Assembly: GCA_016872775.1 (NCBI GenBank)
Contig: VGZA01000021.1
Coordinates: 1-64,000, forward strand
DNA length: 64,000 nt
DNA from: Planctomycetota bacterium
GTDB taxonomy: Bacteria > Planctomycetota > Planctomycetia > Pirellulales > Pirellulaceae
Reading direction: 5' to 3'
Of this stretch, positions 42,290-52,075 are shown piece by piece. The notes under the pieces were generated by a model. It was not told the origin of the DNA and did not search any database. It worked only from the letters and a program-made list of their open reading frames with translations. Every line of letters begins with the position of its first letter. Positions within the stretch are counted from its first letter, which is position 1. The translations under genes and the position numbers were made by a program.

Positions 42290-43435
42290 ATGTCGCCGAT
42301 CCGCGCCGCCTTCTTGATCACCGAATTGCGCGTGGGCGGAGCGGAACGCTGCCTGACTCGGTTAGCCACGGAACTCCATTCCGAACAATTCCAGGTCGAG
42401 GTCTATTCCTTGGCACCGCCGCCACCGGCTGATCGTGGCGAACTGGCGCAATTACTGCGGGAACGCGGCATTCCCACGCATTTTCTCGACCTGAGTTCCC
42501 CATGGCAGATTCGTACCGCCGTGCAGAAGTTTCGGCAGGCACTGGATCGGCAGCGCCCGGCGATCATCCAGTCGTTTCTGTTCCATGCGAATGTCGTCGC
42601 ATCGCTGGCGGCAAAACCCTGGCCCGCTATGCGCGTGGTGCATGGCCTGCGGGTCGCTGATCCTCGCGCCTGGCGACACTGGGTGGAGCGTTTTTCCGCG
42701 CGCCGCGCCGACAAGGTCGTTTGCGTGAGCGAAGCCGTCGCCCGATTTGCTCGCGCACGCAGCCGGATCGACTCGGCCAAAATCGTGACAATCCCCAACG
42801 GCATCGATTGCGATTTCGTCGACGCGCAGTCCGCCACACCGCTGTCCGCATTGGGACCGGCTCCAGGACGTCGCGCGATCACGGCCCTCGGTCGGCTTGA
42901 TCCCCAGAAAGGACTCGATTGGCTCCTCGAAACTGCGGCGATTTTTTTGCCGCAACTGCCGCAGCACGACCTGGTCATCGTTGGCGACGGACCGGAACGT
43001 GCGGCGCTGGCCGCTCAAGCCCAGCGACTTAAAATCGCCGAACGAGTCTGGATGCCAGGCTGGCGCAAAGACGCCCTAGGTATCCTTAAGGCCAGCGACC
43101 TGTTCGTGATGACCTCCCGCTGGGAAGGAATGCCGAACGCGCTGCTGGAAGCGATGGCCTGCTCGCTGCCCGTGGTGGCAACCCGCGTCGAGGGCGTCGA
43201 GGAACTCGTTGCGGAATTCTCGGACCGACAACTTGTCAGCCCGACCGACACCGAGGGACTCGTCCACCGCGTCGTCAAACTGGCGCGCGATCGGCAGTTG
43301 GCCGAGGAACTTGCCGCCGCCAACCGCTGGCAAATCCAGCAGCATTTCTCGCTGGAACGAATGGTCGCAAAGTACCAACAGCTCTACCAACGCCTGCTGC
43401 TCGTCGACGAAAACCGCGCCGATCAAGGTGGTTGA
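42290..43435 (+). CDS. Group 1 (GT4) glycosyltransferase
   Basis: This 381-residue protein has the GT-B fold. The N-terminal domain starts AAFLITELRVGGAERCLTRLA, a glycine-rich acceptor loop. The C-terminal Rossmann domain holds ALGRLDPQKGLDWLLE near 200, VIVGDGPERAAL near 226 and the GT4 signature SRWEGMPNALLEAMACSLPVVATRVEGVEELV near 280. The glutamate pair (E-G-M and E-A-M) is intact, so it should be active with a nucleotide sugar. The target is probably cell-surface or exported glycan, but neighbours give no clue. ATG 42290 has AGGGGGA six bases upstream. No operon partner is seen downstream. Confidence 0.9.
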   Translation: MSPIRAAFLITELRVGGAERCLTRLATELHSEQFQVEVYSLAPPPPADRGELAQLLRERGIPTHFLDLSSPWQIRTAVQKFRQALDRQRPAIIQSFLFHANVVASLAAKPWPAMRVVHGLRVADPRAWRHWVERFSARRADKVVCVSEAVARFARARSRIDSAKIVTIPNGIDCDFVDAQSATPLSALGPAPGRRAITALGRLDPQKGLDWLLETAAIFLPQLPQHDLVIVGDGPERAALAAQAQRLKIAERVWMPGWRKDALGILKASDLFVMTSRWEGMPNALLEAMACSLPVVATRVEGVEELVAEFSDRQLVSPTDTEGLVHRVVKLARDRQLAEELAAANRWQIQQHFSLERMVAKYQQLYQRLLLVDENRADQGG

Positions 43436-43872
43436 CGACCGTCCCCCGCGACCTCGGCGGGGCAGCACGGTCAACATAGCTCTTGTAGAGTATTGCTACA
43501 TCCACGAGATTGGTTCCGTAGGCTCGGTATTCCCGAGCCTATGCCGGGCTGGCGCAGGCGCAGCAGCAGGCTGTCACGAGTATCAGCCAGATCGTATATT
43601 CCCTTTCCCCCAGGCGGAGCGATTCCAATAAATTACACCGCCAATTCGGCAGAATCTTACGCGGCTTCGGAAAAAATCCCTCCTTTTTCATCCGGTCAAC
43701 GCAGAACTTCAGGCAAGTTGCAACCGTATTTCCCGCATCGCCGTCGCCCCGCCCGATCATTACGTTGGGGCTGCGAGTACGCCGATCCGAAAACTTCGTG
43801 GACAGATTGAACATGCGCGTTGGCCGAGTTACGCTGGTGGGCTCCGATCCATCCGACAGGTGTGGGAAGCGA
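43436..43872. other. Intergenic region with hairpins, no gene recognised
   Basis: Two hairpins follow the glycosyltransferase gene. GACCGT...ACGGTC with an inner CCCCGC/GCGGGG spans 43437-43472 and looks like a terminator without T-tract. AGGCTCG-GTATTCC-CGAGCCT spans 43520-43540. An AT-richer stretch follows before the ABC operon. The long upstream extension of that operon's first frame is not similar to any family. Confidence 0.45.
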
Positions 43873-46446
43873 ATGTTTCGAGCGATTCTGGCATTGATAT
43901 TCGTATTCGTACTCGAATTGGCAACCAACGGGGCGGTGGCATTTCGCGGGGCAAATGCGGCGGAAGGCGGCTCGGCCGCCGGTGATTCGCCGGGGCTGGT
44001 AGTCACCGCGCAGGCGGGCGAAATACGCCGGCACAAGCCGGGTGCCTGGACAGTGCTGGTCGCGTCGGCCGCCAACCATGGCGACGAGGACCGCACGGGG
44101 ATGGTCTCTACCTACTTCGCGCCGCGGGTGGAACAGCAGTTCGCCCGGCAAATCTGGGTGCCGGCCCATGCCTTTCGAACATCCTGGTTGCCGATTCCGT
44201 TGCCGACGGGCCTGGCCAAGAACGTCAGCCAACAGCAACTGACGATGATATCGACGGAGGTCTCGGCCGATGGCCGGCAACTTCTACAGCGGCACGAGAG
44301 AGACCTGCTTACCAATACGATGCCAATACTGCTCGACCACGAGCCGGGCATGACGGGCACCTATCTGCAGAAACCGCTTCCGGACGAGCACAACAACTCT
44401 GGGAAACCGGATGCGGATGCCTATGATCTAATCCTTCGAGCTCGGGGGCTGGTCGATCTCAGCCCGATCGTCGTCGATTTGTCCAACGATTTTCTGCCGC
44501 CCTGGTCCGAGTCTCTGCAGGGACTGGAGCACATCGTGCTCACCGCCGATCGCATCACCGACGATGCAGCCGGCATGGTGACGTTACGAAGTTGGGTACG
44601 AAACGGCGGACGACTCTGGGTGATGCTCGACCGCACCTCGCCGCAGACGGTTCGCGCTTTGCTGGGTAACGCTATGAATTTCACTGTCGTCGACCGCGTT
44701 GCGCTCGACGAGTTTGACCTGGAAACGATCGAACCGGGCAGCGCGACGAACGTCGAGCACTGCGAATACGACCAACCGATCGACTGCGTTCGCGTGCTGT
44801 TGTCCTCGGGCGAAGTAACGCATCGCGCTGGCGGCTGGCCCGCCGCCTTCTGGCAATCGTACGGTGAAGGGGAATTGTTGTTCACCACGATCAATCCGCG
44901 CGGCTGGCATCCCGAATCGAGTAACCGGCCGCGAGTCGCGTTGCAGAAGTTGTCGACGCGTTTTTTTTCCGGCCGTGAAGGACGCATCGACCCGCGTCAT
45001 TTCCAGGCCCCTCTTCAGCAAAAGATTGGATACCGCATTCCGTCACGGCAAGTGGCGATGTACATCCTGGGTGGTTATTGCTCCGCGTTGTTGCTCGCCG
45101 GATGGCGGTTCGCCACCTGGCGCAGACTCGACGCGCTTGCCTGGTTCGCTCCAGGAATTACCTTGGTAGCCAGTGTTGCCCTGGTTGCGATCGGCAGGGC
45201 GCATTCGACAGGCATTCCCCCCACGATCGTCACCGGCCAGATTCTGCGCTTCGAACCCGACGCCAACGAGGTTCGCGTGGAGGGTCTCGCGGCGATCTAC
45301 GACCAGCGCACCAACCCGCTCGAACTGGCTGCGACGCGCAGGGAGTGGATCCTCCCCGACCCGCCCGCCGACAACGAAGTGCGCCGATTGGTCTGGAACG
45401 ATCAGGATCAACTTGTGCCTTGGAATACCGCGGCAACCGCGGGAAGCGTCGGCTTATCGACACTGACCGGTACCCGGGAGTTACCCTGGTCGGTTGCAGC
45501 GGAAGCCCGATTTGGCGAAAAAGGCCTCGAGGGCAGGCTGAAGGTCGGTGGCCTCATTGCGGTGACCGATACGGTGATCGTCGCGCAACCAGGAGCCAAC
45601 TTGGCGGTGCAACTGAACGACGACTTTACCTGGCAGGCCGACGCGGATCAGCCATTGCCCGAAGACCAGTTTATTCCCAAGTCGATATTGTCCGACCAGC
45701 AGCGAAGGCAGCAGGATTTCTGCCGTCGCTTGTTCGACGCGACGGATACGTTTCAGTTCCCGAGGTCACCCAGCCTGCTGTTCTGGTGCGATCCGTTGCG
45801 TACGGGAGTCGAGTTTCCGGCCGGCTATCAACAGTCGGGTACCGCCTTGGCAATGGTTCCGGTTACGGTTCACCGTTCGCCCCCCGATTCACGGTTCCGC
45901 ATTCCTCCGTCCTTCATCACGATGGATGGGGCGCGACTGCCGCCAATCGAGGGCGTCGTCTATAACGCTTCCGCGTACAATCGCCGCAATGGCAAATGGG
46001 TCCAGGGCATGACGACCACCGCGGAGATTCCACTGCGGTTTCAATTGCCGCAGCAGGTTCTGCCGTGCGCGGCCACGGGAGGACAGATGACGATCCGCAT
46101 CAGCGCTCCTTCGCGCGACCTGCAGTTGTGGACGTATGGCGGACAAGGCCGACGCCTGCTGCGCACGCTGCGCAATCCGCTAGGCGTGGTGACGATCGAT
46201 CTGTCGGAGGACGAACTGCATCTGGACGACCAGGGTGGACTCACCTTTGGCTTTGCGGTGACGGCCAGTCAGGGTCCAGCCCGCCGACCAGCCGCCGGCG
46301 GGTCCGGTGCTGCAGGCGGCGCCGACGCTGCGGGTGGCGCCGCAACCCCACCCGTGACGGTGCCGGTTCCTGCCAACGCCGACAACTGGCAGATCGACTA
46401 CGTGCGTCTTTCGATCGACGGTCGCACTTTACCTCTCAGCGAGTGA
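43873..46446 (+). CDS. Large exported/membrane protein of an ABC export operon (glutamine-amidotransferase-like domain)
   Basis: This protein of 857 residues has a signal or anchor (FRAILALIFVFVLELATNGAVA), an extracytoplasmic N-terminal region, and a Rossmann-like segment (YDLILRARGLVDLSPIVVDL to GGRLWVMLDR, about 175-260). That segment resembles the GATase-like or DUF4350 domains found in gliding-motility-type ABC operons. Two further hydrophobic spans (VAMYILGGYCSALLLAGW and FAPGITLVASVALVAIG, near 395-440) precede a second large domain. A Gly/Ala-rich linker near 805-830 precedes the end. It starts at 43873; upstream frame is not needed. The ATPase gene follows 3 bp later. It is probably the partner that couples transport to something outside the membrane; function is inferred. 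Confidence 0.75.
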   Translation: MFRAILALIFVFVLELATNGAVAFRGANAAEGGSAAGDSPGLVVTAQAGEIRRHKPGAWTVLVASAANHGDEDRTGMVSTYFAPRVEQQFARQIWVPAHAFRTSWLPIPLPTGLAKNVSQQQLTMISTEVSADGRQLLQRHERDLLTNTMPILLDHEPGMTGTYLQKPLPDEHNNSGKPDADAYDLILRARGLVDLSPIVVDLSNDFLPPWSESLQGLEHIVLTADRITDDAAGMVTLRSWVRNGGRLWVMLDRTSPQTVRALLGNAMNFTVVDRVALDEFDLETIEPGSATNVEHCEYDQPIDCVRVLLSSGEVTHRAGGWPAAFWQSYGEGELLFTTINPRGWHPESSNRPRVALQKLSTRFFSGREGRIDPRHFQAPLQQKIGYRIPSRQVAMYILGGYCSALLLAGWRFATWRRLDALAWFAPGITLVASVALVAIGRAHSTGIPPTIVTGQILRFEPDANEVRVEGLAAIYDQRTNPLELAATRREWILPDPPADNEVRRLVWNDQDQLVPWNTAATAGSVGLSTLTGTRELPWSVAAEARFGEKGLEGRLKVGGLIAVTDTVIVAQPGANLAVQLNDDFTWQADADQPLPEDQFIPKSILSDQQRRQQDFCRRLFDATDTFQFPRSPSLLFWCDPLRTGVEFPAGYQQSGTALAMVPVTVHRSPPDSRFRIPPSFITMDGARLPPIEGVVYNASAYNRRNGKWVQGMTTTAEIPLRFQLPQQVLPCAATGGQMTIRISAPSRDLQLWTYGGQGRRLLRTLRNPLGVVTIDLSEDELHLDDQGGLTFGFAVTASQGPARRPAAGGSGAAGGADAAGGAATPPVTVPVPANADNWQIDYVRLSIDGRTLPLSE

Positions 46447-46449
46447 CCC

Positions 46450-47436
46450 ATGAGCAACGGCGATCCGGTTGTCGAGACGAACGATCTTACCAAGGTATTC
46501 GGTGAATTCACCGCACTGGACCGCCTGACGATCTCGCTGAATCGGGGACAGATCCTCGGGTTTATCGGTCCGAACGGCGCCGGAAAAACAACCGCGATCA
46601 AGATCCTGGTCGGGCTGATGCGTCCCACGAGCGGCAGCGCCCGGATCGCCGGCGCCGACTGCGTTCGTGACGCACGCCGTATCAAACGCCTGGTCGGTTA
46701 TATGCCCGATCGATTCGGAAGCTACGACAATATGCGGGTCCGCGAATACCTGGACTTCTTCGGCGCTGTTTTCGGAATCGCGCGCCGCGAACGGGCGAAG
46801 CGGATCAACGAGGTACTGGAGACGACCGGATCGACCTATATGCAGGATCGTTTCGTGGAGAGTCTCAGCCACGGGATGCAGCAGCGGATCGGCGTGGCGC
46901 GAACCTTGCTTCATCAGCCGGAGGTGCTGATCCTGGATGAACCTGCCAATGGACTGGATCCCGACGCACGCATCGAGATGCGCGAACTTCTGGTCCGGCT
47001 CGCAGCGTCGGGCAAGACGCTGATTGTCACCAGCCACATCCTGCCTGAACTGTCCCGAATCTGCAACATCGTCGCGATCATTACCCGCGGAAAACTCCGT
47101 GTCTTCGGTCCGCTGGAGCAGATCATGCGCACCATCCGACAGCGGCGGATCTGCGAGGTACAGCTTGTCGATTCCAGCGAGCTCGAGCAGGCGCGAACCA
47201 CGCTGGTCGAGGCCCTCGATGAGACCGAACGGCCGACGATCACCGTCATCGAATCGGAGAGCCTGCTGCGTTTTCAATCGAGCCGCGACGATCGGGATCT
47301 GGCGGCGTTGCTCGCGCATCTCGTCGATCGTCGTGTCGCGATCGCCCAATTTCGGGAAGTGCCGACCGACCTGGAGGATGCGTTCCTCTCGGTGACGCGC
47401 GAGGAAAAGCAAGAAGCGGAAGTGGTTGCAAAGTAA
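46450..47436 (+). CDS. ABC transporter ATP-binding protein (export type)
   Basis: This 328-residue ATPase has Walker A GPNGAGKTTAIKIL near residue 39, Q-loop region YMPDRFGSYDNM, signature LSHGMQQRIGVARTLL near 137, and Walker B VLILDEPANGLDP near 157. H-loop LIVTSHILPEL follows near 195. The signature begins LSHG rather than LSGG, common in the DrrA/NatA/CcmA-like export group. A C-terminal regulatory extension (about 80 residues) resembles NatA-type subunits. It overlaps the next frame by 11 bases only if the upstream ATG at 47426 is used; otherwise there is a 19-bp gap. It would power the membrane permease encoded next. Confidence 0.93.
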   Translation: MSNGDPVVETNDLTKVFGEFTALDRLTISLNRGQILGFIGPNGAGKTTAIKILVGLMRPTSGSARIAGADCVRDARRIKRLVGYMPDRFGSYDNMRVREYLDFFGAVFGIARRERAKRINEVLETTGSTYMQDRFVESLSHGMQQRIGVARTLLHQPEVLILDEPANGLDPDARIEMRELLVRLAASGKTLIVTSHILPELSRICNIVAIITRGKLRVFGPLEQIMRTIRQRRICEVQLVDSSELEQARTTLVEALDETERPTITVIESESLLRFQSSRDDRDLAALLAHLVDRRVAIAQFREVPTDLEDAFLSVTREEKQEAEVVAK

Positions 47437-47455
47437 GCGATTGAGCGGAATTTTC

Positions 47456-49111
47456 ATGAATCCAATCGTCTCGCGAGAGTTCTTCGGTACGTTGCGGATG
47501 CCACGGGCGCTGGCCGCATTGATCGTACTCGCATGCGCGTTCTCACTCCTGGTGCTGGCACGCTGGCCCAGCGACGCGATCGTCGATCTTTCGGGCGGGC
47601 AATCGCGGCAGGTCTTTCGAGTCTTCGCTTACGGCATGATGGTGGGAATTCTGCTGCTGGTCCCCGCGTTTCCCGCGACGACGCTGGTGCGCGAACGGAT
47701 CAAGGGCACGCTGGAGCTGCTGTTGAATTCCCCGCTGCACCCCTTCTCGATCTACGCCGGAAAGTTCGCCGGATTGCTGCTGTTTGCGATCTTGCTGCTG
47801 CTGACCAGCGTGCCGGCGGCGGCAGCCTGCTATGCGATGGGAGGGCTCGACTTGAGCCGCGATCTGGGCGCGGTCTACCTTACGCTGGCAGTCCTGATGC
47901 TGGAATGCGTGGCGCTGGGGTTGCTTGTCGGGACCGTGGCACAAAGCCCCGACGCCGCCGTGCGACTGACTTATGGACTGGTCTTCCTGATCGCCTGCCT
48001 GACGCCCGGACCCTACTACTTGTTGCAGGGACAACCCGGGCTGCTGACGGCGCTGGCCTATTGGCTGCGCCGGCTTTCGCCCCTTCCAGTCATCATGCAT
48101 TTGGTCGGCGACGGCGGAGTAGGCGGCCAGGGACTTATGGAGTCAGGCAGCGGGGCTGGCGAATACGTGCTGGTCAGTTTGGCGTTTACCGGTTCGGTAT
48201 TGGGACTGACATTGTTCCGCCTGAATCACCGGCTGTTCGATCGCTCCCGATCCCAAGGCAAGATCACGGAGGAGCAGCCACTCGCCATCCGCGCCGCGCG
48301 CCGCGTGATGTTCCTGGTCGACCCGCAGCGCCGCAAACCGGGAATACCATTCTATCTCAATCCGGTCATGGTCAAGGAATTCCGCACCCGGCGGTTCGGG
48401 CGGCTACATTGGCTGCTGCGACTGGTAGCCGCCTGTGCGGCACTGTCACTGCTTCTGACTCTCGCCGCTACGACCGGCACGATGGACTGGGGCGTGGAGA
48501 CGATCGGCGGAATGATGGTGATGTTGCAGGTCTTTCTGATCGCCACGATCACTCCCAGCCTGGCCGCCGGTTTGGTCAGCTCCGAACGCGAAAGCGGCGG
48601 ATGGGATCTGCTGCGGATGACGACCATCTCCGGATTCCGTATCGCGACCGGCAAGCTTGTCAGCGTGCTTTGGACGCTGCTGCTGGTATTGCTGGCGACC
48701 GCGCCGGGCTACGCCGTGATGATGGTGATCAAGCCGGCAATGTGGCTGCAGGTTCAGTTGGCTCTCGCCTGCCTGTTGATGACCGTCGTTTATACGTTGT
48801 CGATCAGCGCGGCGGTCGGCAGTTGCTTCGCCAAGACAGCGGCATCGACGGTGACCGTTTACGTGGTCCTGATGGCTCTGTTTCTTGGGCCGTTGCTGGT
48901 CTGGCTGGGACGAGAGGCTCCGTTTGGACCTACCGTCGTCCAGAACGCACTATTGATCAATCCGTTGGGCGCGGCGCTCAGTGTCATGAAGATGCCTGGA
49001 TTTGAACGGTTCGAGCTGATTCCGGGCTGCTGGTGGGCGTCGGGAGGAGCCAGTCTTGCGGCACTCAGCGTCTACTTTTTCCGGATCTGGAGGCTTACGT
49101 GGCCGTTATAG
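47456..49111 (+). CDS. ABC transporter permease, two-module (ABC-2 type)
   Basis: This protein of 551 residues has about twelve hydrophobic spans in two similar halves (starting NPIVSREFFGTLRMPRALAAL and again NPVMVKEFRTRRFGRLHWLLRL near residue 300). This indicates a fused pair of ABC-2-type permease modules. Each half opens with an amphipathic connecting helix that contacts the ATPase. ATG 47456 matches the repeated NP-V-x-x-E-F start of the second half, so the earlier ATG at 47426 is not preferred. The HEAT-repeat gene begins inside its 3' end (13-base overlap). The substrate is unknown; the gene set suggests export or extraction of a lipid, polysaccharide or protein. Confidence 0.88.
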   Translation: MNPIVSREFFGTLRMPRALAALIVLACAFSLLVLARWPSDAIVDLSGGQSRQVFRVFAYGMMVGILLLVPAFPATTLVRERIKGTLELLLNSPLHPFSIYAGKFAGLLLFAILLLLTSVPAAAACYAMGGLDLSRDLGAVYLTLAVLMLECVALGLLVGTVAQSPDAAVRLTYGLVFLIACLTPGPYYLLQGQPGLLTALAYWLRRLSPLPVIMHLVGDGGVGGQGLMESGSGAGEYVLVSLAFTGSVLGLTLFRLNHRLFDRSRSQGKITEEQPLAIRAARRVMFLVDPQRRKPGIPFYLNPVMVKEFRTRRFGRLHWLLRLVAACAALSLLLTLAATTGTMDWGVETIGGMMVMLQVFLIATITPSLAAGLVSSERESGGWDLLRMTTISGFRIATGKLVSVLWTLLLVLLATAPGYAVMMVIKPAMWLQVQLALACLLMTVVYTLSISAAVGSCFAKTAASTVTVYVVLMALFLGPLLVWLGREAPFGPTVVQNALLINPLGAALSVMKMPGFERFELIPGCWWASGGASLAALSVYFFRIWRLTWPL

Positions 49112-51012
49112 TTTCCCATTGCCGAACGCGGATTGCGGCCGTGGCTTATCGTTGTGTTGTCCTGCGCATGGCGCGATCGATCCTGTGGGCGGCGGCAGCG
49201 TTCGACTTCGGCCATTCGCTGCTTGCGGCCGACCTGGAAATTGATCATCCGATGCACCGCAATCCACAACTCGGAACCGTGGTCTGGCACAAGACGTTTT
49301 CCGATCGGTTGAAGCCTTTATGGAGGCAGGCGCTTCTGCGGCCCGAGGCCGAGTTGCGGCGCGTGGGCGCCGACACGGTCACAATCGCCGTTCAGCGCGG
49401 TATGTCCGGGCTGGAGGACCTGGAGCAACCTTTGCTGGCCATTTTGGAATCCGACGACGATCCGGTGGTACGCCGAGCCGCGGCCCATGCCCTGATCGAG
49501 ATCAACGCGCGAGGAACGGCGTCGCAGTTGTTCGCTGCCGCTCGTAGCGACGGTCTACCGATGGCGCTGATCGTCGAACCGGCTCTGGCACGCTGGAACT
49601 ATCCCGGGATTCAGGACCTGTGGCGGGAACGCTTGCAGCAGGAAGATCCGGGACCCACCTTGTTGCTGCTGGCCATCGATGGTCTGGGTACCGCGGGTGA
49701 ATCGAGTGCGATCGCCGGGCTGAACGATCTGCTTGTCGATCGGCTGCGTTTGCCGGAAGTCCGGCTGGCGGCGGCTCGAGCCGCCGGTCAGATCGCGGCC
49801 CGCGAAGTTGCGGGCGGATCGTCCGAGTCGCCGCTCGTGGCGCCGGTCCTGGGTACCGCGAAACGACTGATCGCGCGCCAGGAGCGACCCGAATACTTCG
49901 GCCGTCTGTTGGCCGCCAATTTGCTTCCCGTCACCCGCGATCCCGAGACGCTCGACATTTTGAGGAGTCTGACCGCCGATTCCGAATCGACCGTGGCTTT
50001 CGCCGCCTTACGGAAGCTGCGCGATGTCGAATCCGCCCTGGCATTTCCATTTGCGGACGGCGCCGGCAAGAGCCCGGACGCGAACCTGCGGAGATTGGCC
50101 GCCGAACTGTTGCTGGATAAGGCGGACGCCGACGCTGTTCAACGACTCACTGCCTTCCTCGATGACCGCAATCCGTCGGTGCGCAAGCTCGTCGCGGCCA
50201 AATTCGTCGAGTTCGGCGGCCGACCCGAATTGCGGCAAGTCGTGATTGACCAGTCGATGCGATGGCTTCAATCGCCACCACCGCCGTCAAGCGGGCCCGA
50301 GAAAACGGAACCCCCAAAAAACGCCTGGCGTGGCGTCGAGCAGGCGATCATGGTCCTGGGAACGCTGGATCACGAACCGGCGGTTTGGCGCATGATGCGC
50401 CTGCTGGACCATCCGCGACCGGAGACGGCGATCGCCGCCGCCTGGGGGTTGCGGAGACTGCATGTGCCCGATGCACTTCCGGAACTGCTCGTGCGCGCCG
50501 CCGGTTTGCGGCGCCAACTGGAGACGACCCCTCCTCCACCGCGAGTCACTGGGCAATTGCTGCAGATCGTGCAGTATTTCGGCGAAGTGAATTATCGCGA
50601 GTCGGAACCGTTCCTGAGGACATTCCTGCCGTCGTCGTTCTCACTCGACTACCGCGTCCGAGCAGCTGCGATCTGGGCGTTGGGCATGATGTACGCGGAC
50701 CAGCCGGACACCGACCTTGCGGAATTGTTTGCCGCCAGACTGGCGGACGTTCCACCGCCTGGCGATCGGCCATTGGTGCGACGATTCGCTGCCATCAGCC
50801 TGGGCAGACTGAAGGCAGTGAAGCAACTTGATACGCTCCGCCGATTCGCCGCAACGGAAGGTACGTCGACCGAAATCGGCATCGGCGTGCACTGGGCTCT
50901 GCGAGAAATTACGGGCGAAGAACAGGAACCGATACCGACGGGAGTAATCGGCATGCCCCGCTGGTTTCTCATGCCGATCGATGCGGGGTCGTCTTCGACC
51001 TCGGGCGAATGA
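49099..51012 (+). CDS. HEAT-repeat protein of the ABC operon
   Basis: This protein of 637 residues starts at GTG 49099 with GGAGG five bases upstream, inside the permease gene. The first 50 residues include a hydrophobic stretch (CVVLRMARSILWAAAAFDFG) that may act as signal or anchor. The remainder consists of helical HEAT-like repeats, for example DDDPVVRRAAAHALIEI, LRLPEVRLAAARAAGQIAA, SPDANLRRLAAELLLD and RNPSVRKLVAAKFVEFG, and again near 510-560. HEAT solenoids bind proteins. As the fourth gene of the operon it could be an extracytoplasmic or membrane-bound partner of the transporter. No enzyme motif was seen. The next small gene starts within its stop (ATGA). Confidence 0.85.
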   Translation: MAVIVSHCRTRIAAVAYRCVVLRMARSILWAAAAFDFGHSLLAADLEIDHPMHRNPQLGTVVWHKTFSDRLKPLWRQALLRPEAELRRVGADTVTIAVQRGMSGLEDLEQPLLAILESDDDPVVRRAAAHALIEINARGTASQLFAAARSDGLPMALIVEPALARWNYPGIQDLWRERLQQEDPGPTLLLLAIDGLGTAGESSAIAGLNDLLVDRLRLPEVRLAAARAAGQIAAREVAGGSSESPLVAPVLGTAKRLIARQERPEYFGRLLAANLLPVTRDPETLDILRSLTADSESTVAFAALRKLRDVESALAFPFADGAGKSPDANLRRLAAELLLDKADADAVQRLTAFLDDRNPSVRKLVAAKFVEFGGRPELRQVVIDQSMRWLQSPPPPSSGPEKTEPPKNAWRGVEQAIMVLGTLDHEPAVWRMMRLLDHPRPETAIAAAWGLRRLHVPDALPELLVRAAGLRRQLETTPPPPRVTGQLLQIVQYFGEVNYRESEPFLRTFLPSSFSLDYRVRAAAIWALGMMYADQPDTDLAELFAARLADVPPPGDRPLVRRFAAISLGRLKAVKQLDTLRRFAATEGTSTEIGIGVHWALREITGEEQEPIPTGVIGMPRWFLMPIDAGSSSTSGE

Positions 51013-51236
51013 GCGCCGGTCGCATCGACTTCGGCGACCTGGGCGTCGATGTTCCCGAGGACTATCGGCTGTATCTCGGTCTGGGCCGATTTCGCAATGC
51101 GCTCTTGATCCATGCGGAACAGGTCGCACAGAGCGCGAGTCGTGAGCAGCCGCAACGCCGCGAACGATATTCCCAGTTCGTCGAAGCCTATGCCTTGCAA
51201 CCGTTCGGGCCCTTAACAGCGACATCCGACCGCTAA
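51009..51236 (+). CDS. Small unknown protein at the end of the ABC operon
   Basis: This 75-residue frame starts at ATG 51009, overlapping the HEAT gene stop as ATGA. It has a mixed, protein-like composition (FGDLGVDVPEDYRLYLGLGRF, then a helical ALLIHAEQVAQSASREQPQRRERYSQF). No transmembrane segment or known domain is evident. The translational coupling is the main evidence that it is a real gene; chance cannot be excluded. It ends 33 bp from the convergent 255-residue gene. Confidence 0.5.
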   Translation: MSAGRIDFGDLGVDVPEDYRLYLGLGRFRNALLIHAEQVAQSASREQPQRRERYSQFVEAYALQPFGPLTATSDR

Positions 51237-51268
51237 GGCCCCGCCACGTTCCGAACGCAATAGCACCA

Positions 51269-52036
51269 TTAATTGGAAGTCCGGGGCGCCGCGCCTTTCC
51301 GCGCGGCGGGCCCTGTCGTGTTCGTGCCGCTGGCCGGCGTCTCACCGGCTTGCGTTTCCTTGGCACGTGAATCGGATTCGTGGCTTTTCTCCAGTTGCTG
51401 CAGCAACTGCGCCCGCGTATAGATCTTCCCGGTCGATTTGTCGAAGCCGCGAATGGTCCGCGTCTGAGCGGAACTGTCCTTGGGTAACAGATCGAGCAAG
51501 TTGGGAACGGCAACCCCCTGCTTCCGAAGCGCATAGCGCTCGCCGTCTGGCAGTTTGATCAGGTCGCGGATCAACGCCTCGCCACCCGAAGCTGTGGTAA
51601 TGCGATCGAGTCGGTCGTAGATGCGTTCTTCGCCAGAGATCTTGCGCATCAGGCGCGTTCCCTGAGGCGACCGCAGTTGCTGGACGAGGACGTGGCCATC
51701 GGCGAGAGTTCTGCCGGTGATCGCTTCGCGGTCCGAGACCGTCCAGCCCTTCTTGCGCAGCGTGTCGAAGATTGGCGTCAAGTCGGAACGGGACAGCAGA
51801 TCGTTCTTGTCGCGTCGAGCACCCGCATCGAGGGTCGATTCAATCAGCAGCCGCATTTCCGACCACGGTGGCAACGGCGCTTCACCAGCCGCCGATTCGG
51901 TGCGCCCGTCGCCACGCGGATCCTTGGTCGGCGGCGCGCCGTGCGCACATCTGGCGGCGAAGGGGAATAGGAGGATCGCCGTCAAGACGACAGGCGCGGC
52001 GGACGGTCTTGCATACGGGCGACGTCCCTTTTGCAT
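51269..52036 (-). CDS. Unknown exported protein
   Basis: This 255-residue protein begins with a signal peptide-like segment (AAPVVLTAILLFPFAARCAHGAPP, residues 13-36). The core is mixed alpha/beta with no recognised family. A segment SRSDLTPIFDTLRKKGWTVSDREAI and another GERIYDRLDRITTASGGEALI-like stretch give it a helical look. The C-terminal 40 residues are low-complexity (Glu/Ala/Thr/Gly/Lys) and probably disordered. ATG 52036 has GGGAGC upstream. It lies 39 bp downstream of the thioredoxin/YHS gene on the same strand, so the two are likely co-transcribed and may work together outside the cytoplasm. Confidence 0.75.
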   Translation of the reverse strand: MQKGRRPYARPSAAPVVLTAILLFPFAARCAHGAPPTKDPRGDGRTESAAGEAPLPPWSEMRLLIESTLDAGARRDKNDLLSRSDLTPIFDTLRKKGWTVSDREAITGRTLADGHVLVQQLRSPQGTRLMRKISGEERIYDRLDRITTASGGEALIRDLIKLPDGERYALRKQGVAVPNLLDLLPKDSSAQTRTIRGFDKSTGKIYTRAQLLQQLEKSHESDSRAKETQAGETPASGTNTTGPAARKGAAPRTSN

Positions 52037-52075
52037 GGTTTGCTCCCGGCGCGAGACGTGCGTCGAATCGGCGCG

